Part shown: positions 41,338 through 49,023 of the stretch, piece after piece
How positions within the stretch are numbered: the first letter of the stretch is position 1
Layout of the letters: each line of letters starts with the position of its first letter
Assembly: GCF_042646385.1 (NCBI RefSeq)
Contig: NZ_JBHRTO010000001.1
Location: forward strand, 620,001-684,000
Direction: 5' to 3'
Source: Cypionkella sinensis
Lineage (GTDB): Bacteria; Pseudomonadota; Alphaproteobacteria; Rhodobacterales; Rhodobacteraceae
DNA length: 64,000 nt
Position numbers and translations under genes: made by a program
The notes under the pieces: generated by a model
The model's input: only the letters and a program-made list of their open reading frames with translations
Database searches by the model: none
What the model was told of the DNA's origin: nothing

Positions 41338-44300
41338 GCACCCGGCTTTCAAAAGGTGGGCGGTTGATCGACCGCTCGGCCCCGCAGGAATTTTCGTTCA
41401 ACGGCAAGAAGTTGCGCGGGCTGGCAGGGGATACTCTTGCGGCGGCGTTGCTCGCCAATGATCAGATGCTGCTGGGCCGCAGCTTCAAATATCACCGTCC
41501 GCGCGGGATTGTGGCGGCAGGACCGGAAGAGCCGAACGCGATTGTTGGTCTGGGCCGCGATGGCCGGTTTGAACCCAACCAGCGTGTCACCACGACCGAG
41601 TTGTTCGACGGGCTGGAATCCGCCAGTCAGAACCACTGGCCCAGTCTGGAATTCGACGTGGGCGTGATCAACAACACGCTGGCGCGGTTCCTGCCGGGTG
41701 GGTTCTACTATAAAACCTTTATGTGGCCGCGTGCGGCGTGGAAACATCTGTTCGAGCCGATCATTCGCCGCTCGGCTGGTTTGGGCAAAGCCCCGACGGC
41801 GCGTGACGCGGATCGCTACGAATACACCTACAGCTTCTGCGATGTGTTGATCCTCGGCGGCGGCATTGCGGGCCTGCAAGCGGCTTTGGTCGCGGGGGCT
41901 TCGGGTGCGCGCGTCATGCTGCTGGAGCAATCCGCGCATTGGGGCGGTCGTGCGCCTGTCGATGGTGACGTGATCGAAGGCAAACCGGCTGAGGTCTGGA
42001 TTAACTCAGCTGTGCAAATCCTTGGCGCGCTTGACAATGTCTCGATGCGGCTGCGCACGATGGGGTCGGGGGTTTACGACCACGGCTATGTGCTGGCGGA
42101 AGAAAAGGTCGCTGATACCACACCTGGTGACGGGCGTCCGAAAAAGCGGCTGTGGCGTATTCGCGCCAAGCAGATCGTCACCGCAACCGGGGCGATTGAG
42201 CGGCCTTTGTCGTTCGCAGGCAATGATATTCCCGGCGTAATGCTGGCGGGGTCGGTGCGCGATTTCGTGGTGAATTATGCGGTTTCTCCCGGTGATCGCA
42301 CCGTAGTTGTCACCAACAACGACGATGCCTACCGCACCGCGATCGCGCTGGTTCAGGCGGGGCTGTCGGTGCCGTGCATCCTGGATGCGCGGGCCTCGGT
42401 GACGGGCGATCTGCCCGCCCGCGCGCGCGCCATGGGCATCCGGGTTGAGGCCGGTAAGGCCATCGCCAAGGTCAAGGGCGGCAAGCGGGTGACGGGTGTG
42501 TCGATCTGCGCGCAAGCGGGCCAAGGCGCTGTTCTGGAAGAAATTTCCTGTGACGCTGTAGCGATGTCGGGCGGCTGGTCGCCGGTGGTTCACCTGTGGA
42601 GCCATTGCGGCGGCAAGCTGATCTGGGATACCACCCACGCGCATTTCCGCCCCGATGCGGCGCGTCCGCCGACGGGCGCGGATGGTCTGGCGATGGTGGT
42701 GCCGGTCGGCAATGCCAATGGCAAGATGACGGCGGCTGATGCGCTGGTTTGCGCGGCCAAAGGCGGTGCTGCTGCAGCAGAGGCGGCGGGCTTCAAGGCC
42801 GAGGCGAAGGCGGCTGTAGCCGATGCAACACCCGAGGCTGCGATGGAAGCGGTCTGGATCATGCCACAGGGTGCTGGCCCGGCGCTCAAGGCCAAGATGT
42901 GGCTGGATTATCAGAACGATGTGAAAGTCTCGGACGTGCAGCTTGCTGCGCGTGAGGGTTATACCTCGGTCGAACATACCAAGCGCTACACCACTTTGGG
43001 CATGGCGACGGATCAGGGTAAGCTGAGCAATATCAACGGACTGGCCGTGCTTGCTGATGCTTTGCATGAAGAAATCCCCCAAGTCGGCACCACCACCTTC
43101 CGCCCGCCTTATGCGCCGGTAACGCTGGGTGCCTTGGCCGGCGAATCTCGTGGTGAGATCTTCCAACCTTTGCGCAATACGCCGATGCATGTCTGGCACG
43201 AAAAGAACCACGCGTATTTCGAACCTGTCGGCCTGTGGCGCCGCCCCTACACCTTCCCGCGCCCGGGTGAGAACCACGAGCAAGCGGTGCATCGTGAGGT
43301 GATAAATACGCGGACCAATCTGGGCCTGCTGGATGCCTCGACCCTTGGCAAGATCATCGTCAAAGGGCCGGATGCGGGCAAGTTCCTCGACATGCTCTAC
43401 ACTGGTGTGATGTCCACTTTGCCGGTCGGCAAATGCCGCTACGGTCTGATGTGCAACGAGCAGGGCTTCCTGTCCGACGACGGCGTTGTGGCGCGGATTG
43501 ATGAGGATACCTGGCTTTGCCACACCACTTCGGGCGGTGCGGATCGCATCCACGCCTGGATGGAAGATTGGCTGCAATGCGAGTGGTGGGATTGGCAGGT
43601 CTACACCGCCAACGTCACCGAACAACTGGCGCAAGTGGCAGTCGTTGGCCCTAACGCGCGCAAAGTGTTGGAAAAACTGGGCGGGATGGATGTTTCCAAA
43701 GAAACCCTGCCGTTCATGCAATGGGCCGATGGCACCTTGGGTGGCTTTCCTGCACGGGTGTACAGGATCAGCTTCTCGGGTGAGCTTTCCTACGAAGTCG
43801 CGGTTCCGGCCAGCATGGGCATGGCGTTCTGGGAAGCGTTGCACGCCGCAGGGGCCGAGTTCGGCGCGATGCCTTATGGCACCGAAGCCCTGCACATCAT
43901 GCGGGCCGAAAAGGGCTTTATCATGATCGGCGACGAAAGTGATGGCACGATCATCCCGCAGGATTTGAACCTTGGCTGGGCGATCTCGAAGAAAAAGGCC
44001 GATTATCTGGGCAAACGCGGGCAGGAACGCACCTTCCTCGCCTCGCCAGACCGCTGGAAGTTGGCAGGGTTTGAAACGCTTGACGGCTCGGTCATTCAGG
44101 ACGGCGCTTATATTCCGGCTGCGGGCAAGAATGCCAACGGGCAGGGCAATACGCAGGGCCGCGTCACCTCGACCTATCATTCGCCGACCCTGAAGAAGGG
44201 CATTGCGATGGGGTTGATCAAGGGCGGCTTGGATCGCATTGGCGATGTGGTGGAGTTTACCACGATCACCGGCGGCACCGTGAAGGCCAAGGTTGTTGAT

Positions 44301-44342
44301 CCGGTGTTCTATGACAAAGACGGGGAGAAGAATAATGTCTAA
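41334..44342 (+). CDS. soxA: Sarcosine oxidase alpha subunit
   Basis: A 1002-residue subunit that binds NAD+ and tetrahydrofolate. Seen: an N-terminal 2Fe-2S-like region (about 1-110, GDTLAAALLAN and SFKYHRPRG), the dinucleotide loop DVLILGGGIAGLQAALVAGA (about 168-187), a middle oxidoreductase part, and a C-terminal aminomethyltransferase (GCV_T) domain from about 610 with GLLDASTLGKI and FSGELSYEVAVP. The N-terminal ferredoxin-like fold carries no cluster in known enzymes. Length is normal. It overlaps soxG by 8 bases. Confidence 0.95.
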   Translation: MSTRLSKGGRLIDRSAPQEFSFNGKKLRGLAGDTLAAALLANDQMLLGRSFKYHRPRGIVAAGPEEPNAIVGLGRDGRFEPNQRVTTTELFDGLESASQNHWPSLEFDVGVINNTLARFLPGGFYYKTFMWPRAAWKHLFEPIIRRSAGLGKAPTARDADRYEYTYSFCDVLILGGGIAGLQAALVAGASGARVMLLEQSAHWGGRAPVDGDVIEGKPAEVWINSAVQILGALDNVSMRLRTMGSGVYDHGYVLAEEKVADTTPGDGRPKKRLWRIRAKQIVTATGAIERPLSFAGNDIPGVMLAGSVRDFVVNYAVSPGDRTVVVTNNDDAYRTAIALVQAGLSVPCILDARASVTGDLPARARAMGIRVEAGKAIAKVKGGKRVTGVSICAQAGQGAVLEEISCDAVAMSGGWSPVVHLWSHCGGKLIWDTTHAHFRPDAARPPTGADGLAMVVPVGNANGKMTAADALVCAAKGGAAAAEAAGFKAEAKAAVADATPEAAMEAVWIMPQGAGPALKAKMWLDYQNDVKVSDVQLAAREGYTSVEHTKRYTTLGMATDQGKLSNINGLAVLADALHEEIPQVGTTTFRPPYAPVTLGALAGESRGEIFQPLRNTPMHVWHEKNHAYFEPVGLWRRPYTFPRPGENHEQAVHREVINTRTNLGLLDASTLGKIIVKGPDAGKFLDMLYTGVMSTLPVGKCRYGLMCNEQGFLSDDGVVARIDEDTWLCHTTSGGADRIHAWMEDWLQCEWWDWQVYTANVTEQLAQVAVVGPNARKVLEKLGGMDVSKETLPFMQWADGTLGGFPARVYRISFSGELSYEVAVPASMGMAFWEALHAAGAEFGAMPYGTEALHIMRAEKGFIMIGDESDGTIIPQDLNLGWAISKKKADYLGKRGQERTFLASPDRWKLAGFETLDGSVIQDGAYIPAAGKNANGQGNTQGRVTSTYHSPTLKKGIAMGLIKGGLDRIGDVVEFTTITGGTVKAKVVDPVFYDKDGEKNNV

Positions 44343-44886
44343 TGCTGTCAGCGCTTTGGGTCATGCTTCTTTTGACGGCTTTGCAAAGGTGCGCGAAATC
44401 GGCCCGCTGGGGATGATTTCCCTGCGCGCCAAGCCGGATGTGCCGGGGCTTGCCGACGCGATCATGGCCGCCGTCGGAACGTCAGTTCCAGCCATGCGCC
44501 AGATTGAGACCGCGGGCGAGCGTGCGGCAGGTTGGATGAGCCCGGACGAATATCTGCTGATCCTGCCCTACGGTGAGACAGACGCGGCGCTGGCAAAGAT
44601 TGCCTCCGTGCTGAAGGGTCAGCACCATCTGGCCGTGACGCTTTCGGATGCCCGCGCGGTGTTCCGCATTGAAGGCGCCAAGGCAGATCAGGTCTTGTCC
44701 AAGCTTTCACCGGTCGATTTCGCCACGTTGGGGCCGAAAGAATTGCGCCGCACGCGCGCGGCTCAGGTCGCGGCGGCGTTCTGGCGCGATGGCGACGGTT
44801 TCAGTCTGGTCTGCTTCCGCTCGGTTGCAGCCTATGTGATGGGGTTGCTGAGCCATTCGGCAATGCCGGGCAGCGCGCTGGACTAA
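44335..44886 (+). CDS. soxG: Sarcosine oxidase gamma subunit
   Basis: A 183-residue gamma subunit, related to the folate domain of GcvT and located between the other subunits in the tetramer. Seen: KVREIGPLGMISLRAKPD (19-36), SPDEYLLILP and LSDARAVFRIEG, typical of SoxG. The ATG at 44335 has GGGGAGAAG upstream and overlaps the soxA end; the frame open from 44293 lies inside soxA. The gene ends at a strong hairpin. Confidence 0.92.
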   Translation: MSNAVSALGHASFDGFAKVREIGPLGMISLRAKPDVPGLADAIMAAVGTSVPAMRQIETAGERAAGWMSPDEYLLILPYGETDAALAKIASVLKGQHHLAVTLSDARAVFRIEGAKADQVLSKLSPVDFATLGPKELRRTRAAQVAAAFWRDGDGFSLVCFRSVAAYVMGLLSHSAMPGSALD

Positions 44887-44930
44887 GGCGCACGCATCAG
44901 ATTCTTTTTTATTTTGACGTGATCATTCTT

Positions 44931-44959
44931 GCTGGCGGAGATTTGCTCCGCTAGCTTTT
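44931..44959 (+). terminator. Intrinsic terminator of the sox cluster
   Basis: GCTGGCGGAG and CTCCGCTAGC form a 10-base stem (one G-T pair) around ATTTG, followed by TTTTA. It lies 45 bases after the soxG stop and 25 bases before the next gene. Confidence 0.85.
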
Positions 44960-44983
44960 AATCAGACATGGTCAGAATGGGAA

Positions 44984-45424
44984 ATGATGCTTAAAATTGG
45001 TTTGGCGGTTGCCGCCGGGATGTGTGTTGCGTCGTCTTTGAATGCCGCAGTTTTGGATTGCACGTATAAGACGAATGAAAAGTCTTTTATCACTGATCGT
45101 TACATATTCGCCTACGAAGCAGGCGATCCGGCGGCGGCTGTGATTGATGGTTACATCAAATACAAGGCTGGCAAGCCGCTGGATGCCAAGCTTGAAACAA
45201 GAGGCGATAAGCTGGTGTTCAGTTGGAAAATACCTGTCAAGGACATGTATAACAACATCGCCACGATGTATTATCGCAATATTATCGATCCCAAAACCAT
45301 GACGGCGAAAATGACCGCGATGGCTGCGGGCGTGCCGGGCGAGGCGATCAACTTCACGGCTTCGGGTAAATGTGAAGTGATCGATGAGAAAACCGGCAAG
45401 ACCAAAAAATCTAAAACCAAGTAG
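44984..45424 (+). CDS. Small exported protein, paralogue 1
   Basis: A 146-residue protein of unknown function. The first 22 residues form a Sec signal (LAVAAGMCVASSLNAA) and the mature part starts VLDCTYK. A second Cys lies near the end in SGKCEV, so one disulfide is possible. The last 15 residues are Lys/Thr-rich. It resembles the next gene's product in layout and in short segments (LVFSWKIPVKDMYNN against VVFDWQLKSLKGPSN). Two ATGs stand in tandem at the start. The codon mix is less GC-rich than in the neighbours. Confidence 0.72.
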   Translation: MMLKIGLAVAAGMCVASSLNAAVLDCTYKTNEKSFITDRYIFAYEAGDPAAAVIDGYIKYKAGKPLDAKLETRGDKLVFSWKIPVKDMYNNIATMYYRNIIDPKTMTAKMTAMAAGVPGEAINFTASGKCEVIDEKTGKTKKSKTK

Positions 45425-45481
45425 TATGTCTTTGGCACGTTAAGCGTCAGGTGTTTCGGCCGTTAGATAGGGAATGCGGAT

Positions 45482-45892
45482 ATGAAGTCGTTTGTTGAAG
45501 GTTGTTTGGTTGCGATTGCTTTGGCCGTAGCCGCCAGTGCTGCCGATGCAAAGCCGGTGGTCTATGATTGCAAACCCGAGGCGGGGCGCTCGGATTCGGT
45601 GATCCAGCCGGAATATGTGATCTCGTATGATCGCGCGACAGGTGAGGTTCTGGTCAACGATCCGATCATCATGGATACCGTCGGCAAGCCGATTGCGGGC
45701 AAGCTGCAATCGGAAAGCGATGTGCGTGTGGTCTTCGACTGGCAGTTGAAATCGCTGAAGGGGCCCTCCAACACGACCTCATGGAAATATCGTGCCCGCG
45801 TGTTCGCTGATGGCCGTTTGTCCCTGACCGTCGTGCCTGTCGGCTATGACAACGAGTTCTCGAGCGAAGGGCGCTGCACCCGCAGCAAGTGA
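45482..45892 (+). CDS. Small exported protein, paralogue 2
   Basis: A 136-residue protein of unknown function with a Sec signal (AIALAVAASAADA, cut near 23), YDCKPE early in the mature part, VVFDWQLKSLKG in the middle and EGRCTRSK at the end, mirroring the LDC ... SGKC pattern of the preceding gene. The two cysteines could form a disulfide. The ATG has AGGGAATGCGGAT upstream, and the gap to paralogue 1 is 57 bases, so they are probably co-transcribed. Confidence 0.72.
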   Translation: MKSFVEGCLVAIALAVAASAADAKPVVYDCKPEAGRSDSVIQPEYVISYDRATGEVLVNDPIIMDTVGKPIAGKLQSESDVRVVFDWQLKSLKGPSNTTSWKYRARVFADGRLSLTVVPVGYDNEFSSEGRCTRSK

Positions 45893-45907
45893 GCGTCGGC
45901 AGCCATT

Positions 45908-45944
45908 GCGCGGGAATAAGTAAAGAAGTCGGGAAATCCCGCGC
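45908..45944. other. Inverted repeat between paralogue 2 and the sodB promoter
   Basis: GCGCGGGA (45908-45915) and TCCCGCGC (45937-45944) form an 8-base stem around a 21-base A/G-rich loop that contains a smaller GGGA-AA-TCCC hairpin. With no T run it is a weak terminator at best; it could instead be a regulator site near the sodB promoter. Confidence 0.35.
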
Positions 45945-45950
45945 TGGCCC

Positions 45951-45980
45951 TTGACCTTGCCGCCGCAAAGCCACTTATAG
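45951..45980 (+). promoter_or_regulatory. Predicted sigma-70 promoter of sodB
   Basis: TTGACC (45951-45956), an 18-base spacer and TTATAG (45975-45980), with AGGAG at 46001-46005, 8 bases before the sodB ATG. Good match to a housekeeping promoter; no Fur-type site was recognised. Confidence 0.55.
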
Positions 45981-46013
45981 AGGGCAATGCACATCTGAAC
46001 AGGAGTATATCCG

Positions 46014-46613
46014 ATGGCTTTCACGCTTCCCGATCTTCCCTATGCTCATGACGCTTTGGCAAGCCTTGGCATGTCGAAAGAGACGTTGGAATTCCACCAC
46101 GATCTGCACCACAAGGCCTATGTCGACAACGGCAACAAGCTGATTGCGGGCACCGAGTGGGAGTCCAAATCGCTGGAAGACATCGTGAAGGGCACCTATC
46201 AGGCTGGCGCCGTGGCACAGAACGGCATCTTCAACAACGCCAGCCAGCACTGGAACCACAACCTGTTCTGGGAAGTGATGGGGCCTGCCGGCAAAGCCAT
46301 GCCAGGCAATCTGGAAAAGGCGCTGGTTGAGGCGTTCGGCTCGGTCGCCAAGTTCAAGGAAGATTTCGCGGCGGCTGGTGCTGGTCAGTTCGGCTCGGGC
46401 TGGGCCTGGCTGGTGAAAGACAAGGACGGCAGCCTGAAAGTCACCAAGACCGAAAACGGCGTCAACCCGCTGTGCTTTGGCCAAACTGCACTGCTGGGCT
46501 GCGATGTGTGGGAGCATTCCTACTACATCGACTTCCGCAACAAGCGCCCGGCATATCTGAGCAACTTCCTCGAAAAGCTGGTCAACTGGGAAGCGGTTGC
46601 AGCCAAGCTGTAA
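46014..46613 (+). CDS. sodB: Superoxide dismutase, iron type
   Basis: Converts superoxide to H2O2 and O2. In the 199-residue product the metal ligands are His28, His82, Asp164 and His168 (FHHDLHH, WNHNLFW, DVWEHSYY). The motif FNNASQHW, with Gln78 from the N-terminal half, indicates the Fe-type rather than Mn-type. No signal peptide, so cytoplasmic. The next gene starts directly at the base after its stop codon. Confidence 0.93.
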   Translation: MAFTLPDLPYAHDALASLGMSKETLEFHHDLHHKAYVDNGNKLIAGTEWESKSLEDIVKGTYQAGAVAQNGIFNNASQHWNHNLFWEVMGPAGKAMPGNLEKALVEAFGSVAKFKEDFAAAGAGQFGSGWAWLVKDKDGSLKVTKTENGVNPLCFGQTALLGCDVWEHSYYIDFRNKRPAYLSNFLEKLVNWEAVAAKL

Positions 46614-47504
46614 ATGATCTCCCGCAGGGGATTTCTGAAAGGCCTGCTGGGGGGAACCTTAGCAGGCTTTTTCTTGGGCGCTTATGGCGTGTCAGAGGCC
46701 GCCGCGCGGTTGCGGGTGCAAAACTGGGCGGTGCAGCCCGCGGGTTGGCGGCGGGGGCAGCGCCTGCGGATCGTGATGGTTGCCGATCTGCACGCCACCG
46801 GCTTTGGCATGAACGAACAGCGCATCGCGCATATCGTCGAGATGGCCAACGCCCAAGGCGGCGATCTGATTGCACTGATGGGCGATTACCGCGCCTCGCA
46901 TCGGTTTCAGACTCGCCATGTGCCGATAGAAGTGACAGCCCCCATTCTGGCGGACTTGCGCGCGCCGCTCGGCGTCTATGCCGTGATGGGCAATCATGAC
47001 TGGTGGGACGATCCCGCCGCCATCGCGCGCCGCGCCGGGCCGTGCCACAGCCAGACCGTGCTTGAGGCCGCAGGCATCCCGGTGCTGGCCAATCGGGCGG
47101 TGAAGCTGGGGGCAGGGGATACCGCGTTCTGGTTGGGCGGCACCGACAGCCAATCGTGTTTTCAGCGCGAAAACCGCCGCGACATTGTGGGCATGTCTGA
47201 CGTGCTGGGCGTGGTGGCACAGATGAGCGATGATGATCCTGCGATCTTGCTGGCACACGAACCTGATCAGTTTGTGAGCGTACCTGACCGGGTGGCGTTG
47301 ACGCTGTCGGGGCATACGCATGGCGGGCAAATTCGCTTTGGGTCTTGGGCGCCGGTGGTGCCATCGCGCTTTGGTCAGCGCTTTGACTACGGCCACTTCC
47401 GCGAAGGCACGCGCGATCTGGTGGTGTCTGGCGGGCTTGGCTGTTCGGGTCTGCCGATCCGCTTCGGGGTGCCGCCCGAGATCACCGTGGTTGATCTGGC
47501 ATGA
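46614..47504 (+). CDS. Tat-exported metallophosphoesterase
   Basis: A 296-residue calcineurin-like phosphoesterase, of the YkuE/YaeI type. The N-terminus has a twin-arginine signal (SRRGFLKG at 3-10, then a hydrophobic stretch ending near 30), so it is probably exported folded by the Tat system. Metal motifs: D58-x-H60 (VADLHATG), G90-D91 (MGDYR; the usual GDxV is changed), GNHDWW (about 126-131) and GHTHGGQ (about 230-236). Phospholipid or other phosphodiester substrate is possible; not known. It overlaps rarD by 4 bases. Confidence 0.88.
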   Translation: MISRRGFLKGLLGGTLAGFFLGAYGVSEAAARLRVQNWAVQPAGWRRGQRLRIVMVADLHATGFGMNEQRIAHIVEMANAQGGDLIALMGDYRASHRFQTRHVPIEVTAPILADLRAPLGVYAVMGNHDWWDDPAAIARRAGPCHSQTVLEAAGIPVLANRAVKLGAGDTAFWLGGTDSQSCFQRENRRDIVGMSDVLGVVAQMSDDDPAILLAHEPDQFVSVPDRVALTLSGHTHGGQIRFGSWAPVVPSRFGQRFDYGHFREGTRDLVVSGGLGCSGLPIRFGVPPEITVVDLA

Positions 47505-48430
47505 CCGAGGCGCGCAAGGGCGTTTTGGCGGTGGTGCTGGCCTGCCTGATCTGGGGTGGTGGACCTGCCTATTACAAGCATCTGTCGCAGGTGGCAGCCC
47601 CCGAGATGCTGGCGCATCGCACGCTGTGGACGCTGCTGATCTTTGGCGGCGTGCTGGTGGCACAGCGCCGCTTGGGCGCGGTGGTGGCGCTGTTGCGCGG
47701 GCCGCAGCGCGGGCGGGTGCTGGCGGCGACGCTGCTGATTTCGGTGAATTGGTTCATCTTCATCTGGGCGGTGCAAAGCGGTCACGCGGTTGAGGCGAGC
47801 CTGGGCTATTACATCTTCCCACTGGTGGCGGTGCTGATCGGTTTTGCGGCCTTTGGGGAACGGTTGGCGCTGCCGCAGGCTTTGGCGGTGGGGCTGGCTG
47901 CGCTGGGTGTGGCTTTGCTGACCCATGGATTGGGCGTGGCACCGTTGATTGCGCTGTCACTGGCCGCAACTTTTGCCAGCTATTCGGCGCTGAAACGCGG
48001 GGTGCAGGCCTCGCCCATTGTGTCGGTGACGGCAGAGGTGGCGCTGATGGCGCCGTTCGCGCTGGCCTATCTGACCTATGCCGAGGCGGGTTTGGCCGGG
48101 CCATCTGCGGGCTGGTTTGGCCGCGATCTGGGCATCAGCCTATGGCTGCCGTGGACCGGGTTGATCACTGGCTTGCCGCTGATGCTGTTCAGCTATGCCG
48201 CGCGCCGGGTGTCGATGGCGACGCTGGGGCTGGTGCAATTCCTGAACCCGACACTGCAGTTTCTGACAGCCGTGCTGGTGTTCCTCGAGCCGTTCTCGCG
48301 CTGGCACATGCTGGCCTTCGGGTTGATCTGGCTGGCGTTGGGCGTCTATTCAGCGGCGTCCTGGCGTCAGGACAAAGCGCTGCGCAGGGCTTCGGTCAGC
48401 GTGGCCACATCCGGCGCGGCGGTGAAATAG
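47501..48430 (+). CDS. rarD: RarD-type EamA-family permease
   Basis: A 309-residue ten-segment membrane protein of the RarD group. Seen: LIWGGGPAYYKHLSQVAAPEMLAHRT split over the first hairpin, SVNWFIFIWAVQSGHAVEASLGYY and LVQFLNPTLQFL, all characteristic of RarD. The E. coli homologue was linked to chloramphenicol resistance; the physiological substrate is unsettled. Its last 64 bases overlap the convergent LOG-family gene. Confidence 0.9.
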   Translation: MTEARKGVLAVVLACLIWGGGPAYYKHLSQVAAPEMLAHRTLWTLLIFGGVLVAQRRLGAVVALLRGPQRGRVLAATLLISVNWFIFIWAVQSGHAVEASLGYYIFPLVAVLIGFAAFGERLALPQALAVGLAALGVALLTHGLGVAPLIALSLAATFASYSALKRGVQASPIVSVTAEVALMAPFALAYLTYAEAGLAGPSAGWFGRDLGISLWLPWTGLITGLPLMLFSYAARRVSMATLGLVQFLNPTLQFLTAVLVFLEPFSRWHMLAFGLIWLALGVYSAASWRQDKALRRASVSVATSGAAVK

Positions 48431-48930
48431 CTTTTCACCGAGGCATCAGCGAAGCCTTCGGCGATGATGTGATCGAGCAGGGCGATCAGCGGGTTCCAGT
48501 AGCCTTCCGAGTTCAACAGGAAGATCGGTTTCCGGTGCAGGCCGATCTGCGCCCAGGTCAGCACCTCGAAAAACTCGTCCAGACTGCCCGCGCCACCCGG
48601 CAGCACCACGATGGCATCCGAGTTCATGAACATCACCTTCTTGCGCTCGTGCATATCCTCGGTGATCACCAGTTGCGACAGATCGCGCTTGCCGCGCTCG
48701 GCCGACATCAGATGCGTCGGGATGACGCCAAAGGTCGGCGCACCGGCAGATTGCGCGCTGCGGGCAACTTCACCCATCAGCCCGACATCGCCCGCGCCAT
48801 AAACCAGCCGCCAGCCCTGCGCCGCAATCGCCGCCCCCATCGCCTGCGCAGCGCTGGTGTGGGCGGGGTTGTGGCCCGCGCGCGCGCCACAGAAGACACA
48901 GATCGACAACAGAGCACGGGCCATGGGCAT
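48367..48930 (-). CDS. LOG-family protein (cytokinin riboside 5'-monophosphate phosphoribohydrolase-like)
   Basis: A 187-residue Lonely-guy-family hydrolase that splits ribose-phosphate from adenine-type nucleotides. Seen: CVFCGARAG (11-19), YGAGDVGLMG, and the active-site motif PGGAGSLDEFFE, where the usual Thr of PGGxGTxxE is Ser. The Arg of HERKKVMF is present. Two in-frame ATGs (48930, 48924) are possible starts. It overlaps the 3' end of rarD by 64 bases on the opposite strand. Confidence 0.9.
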   Translation of the reverse strand: MPMARALLSICVFCGARAGHNPAHTSAAQAMGAAIAAQGWRLVYGAGDVGLMGEVARSAQSAGAPTFGVIPTHLMSAERGKRDLSQLVITEDMHERKKVMFMNSDAIVVLPGGAGSLDEFFEVLTWAQIGLHRKPIFLLNSEGYWNPLIALLDHIIAEGFADASVKSYFTAAPDVATLTEALRSALS

Positions 48931-49023
48931 ATCTATCCGAAAATTGTTGCTTTAACGCCTGATATAGCGGTTCCATGACGAAAGAAAGAAGGGCCGGGAA
49001 CAGGTCTTGATCGGGGGGAAGCG

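Noticed and set aside
42006..44180. A 724-codon minus-strand frame inside soxA
   Set aside because: Antisense of the well-recognised soxA; composition typical of a shadow frame.
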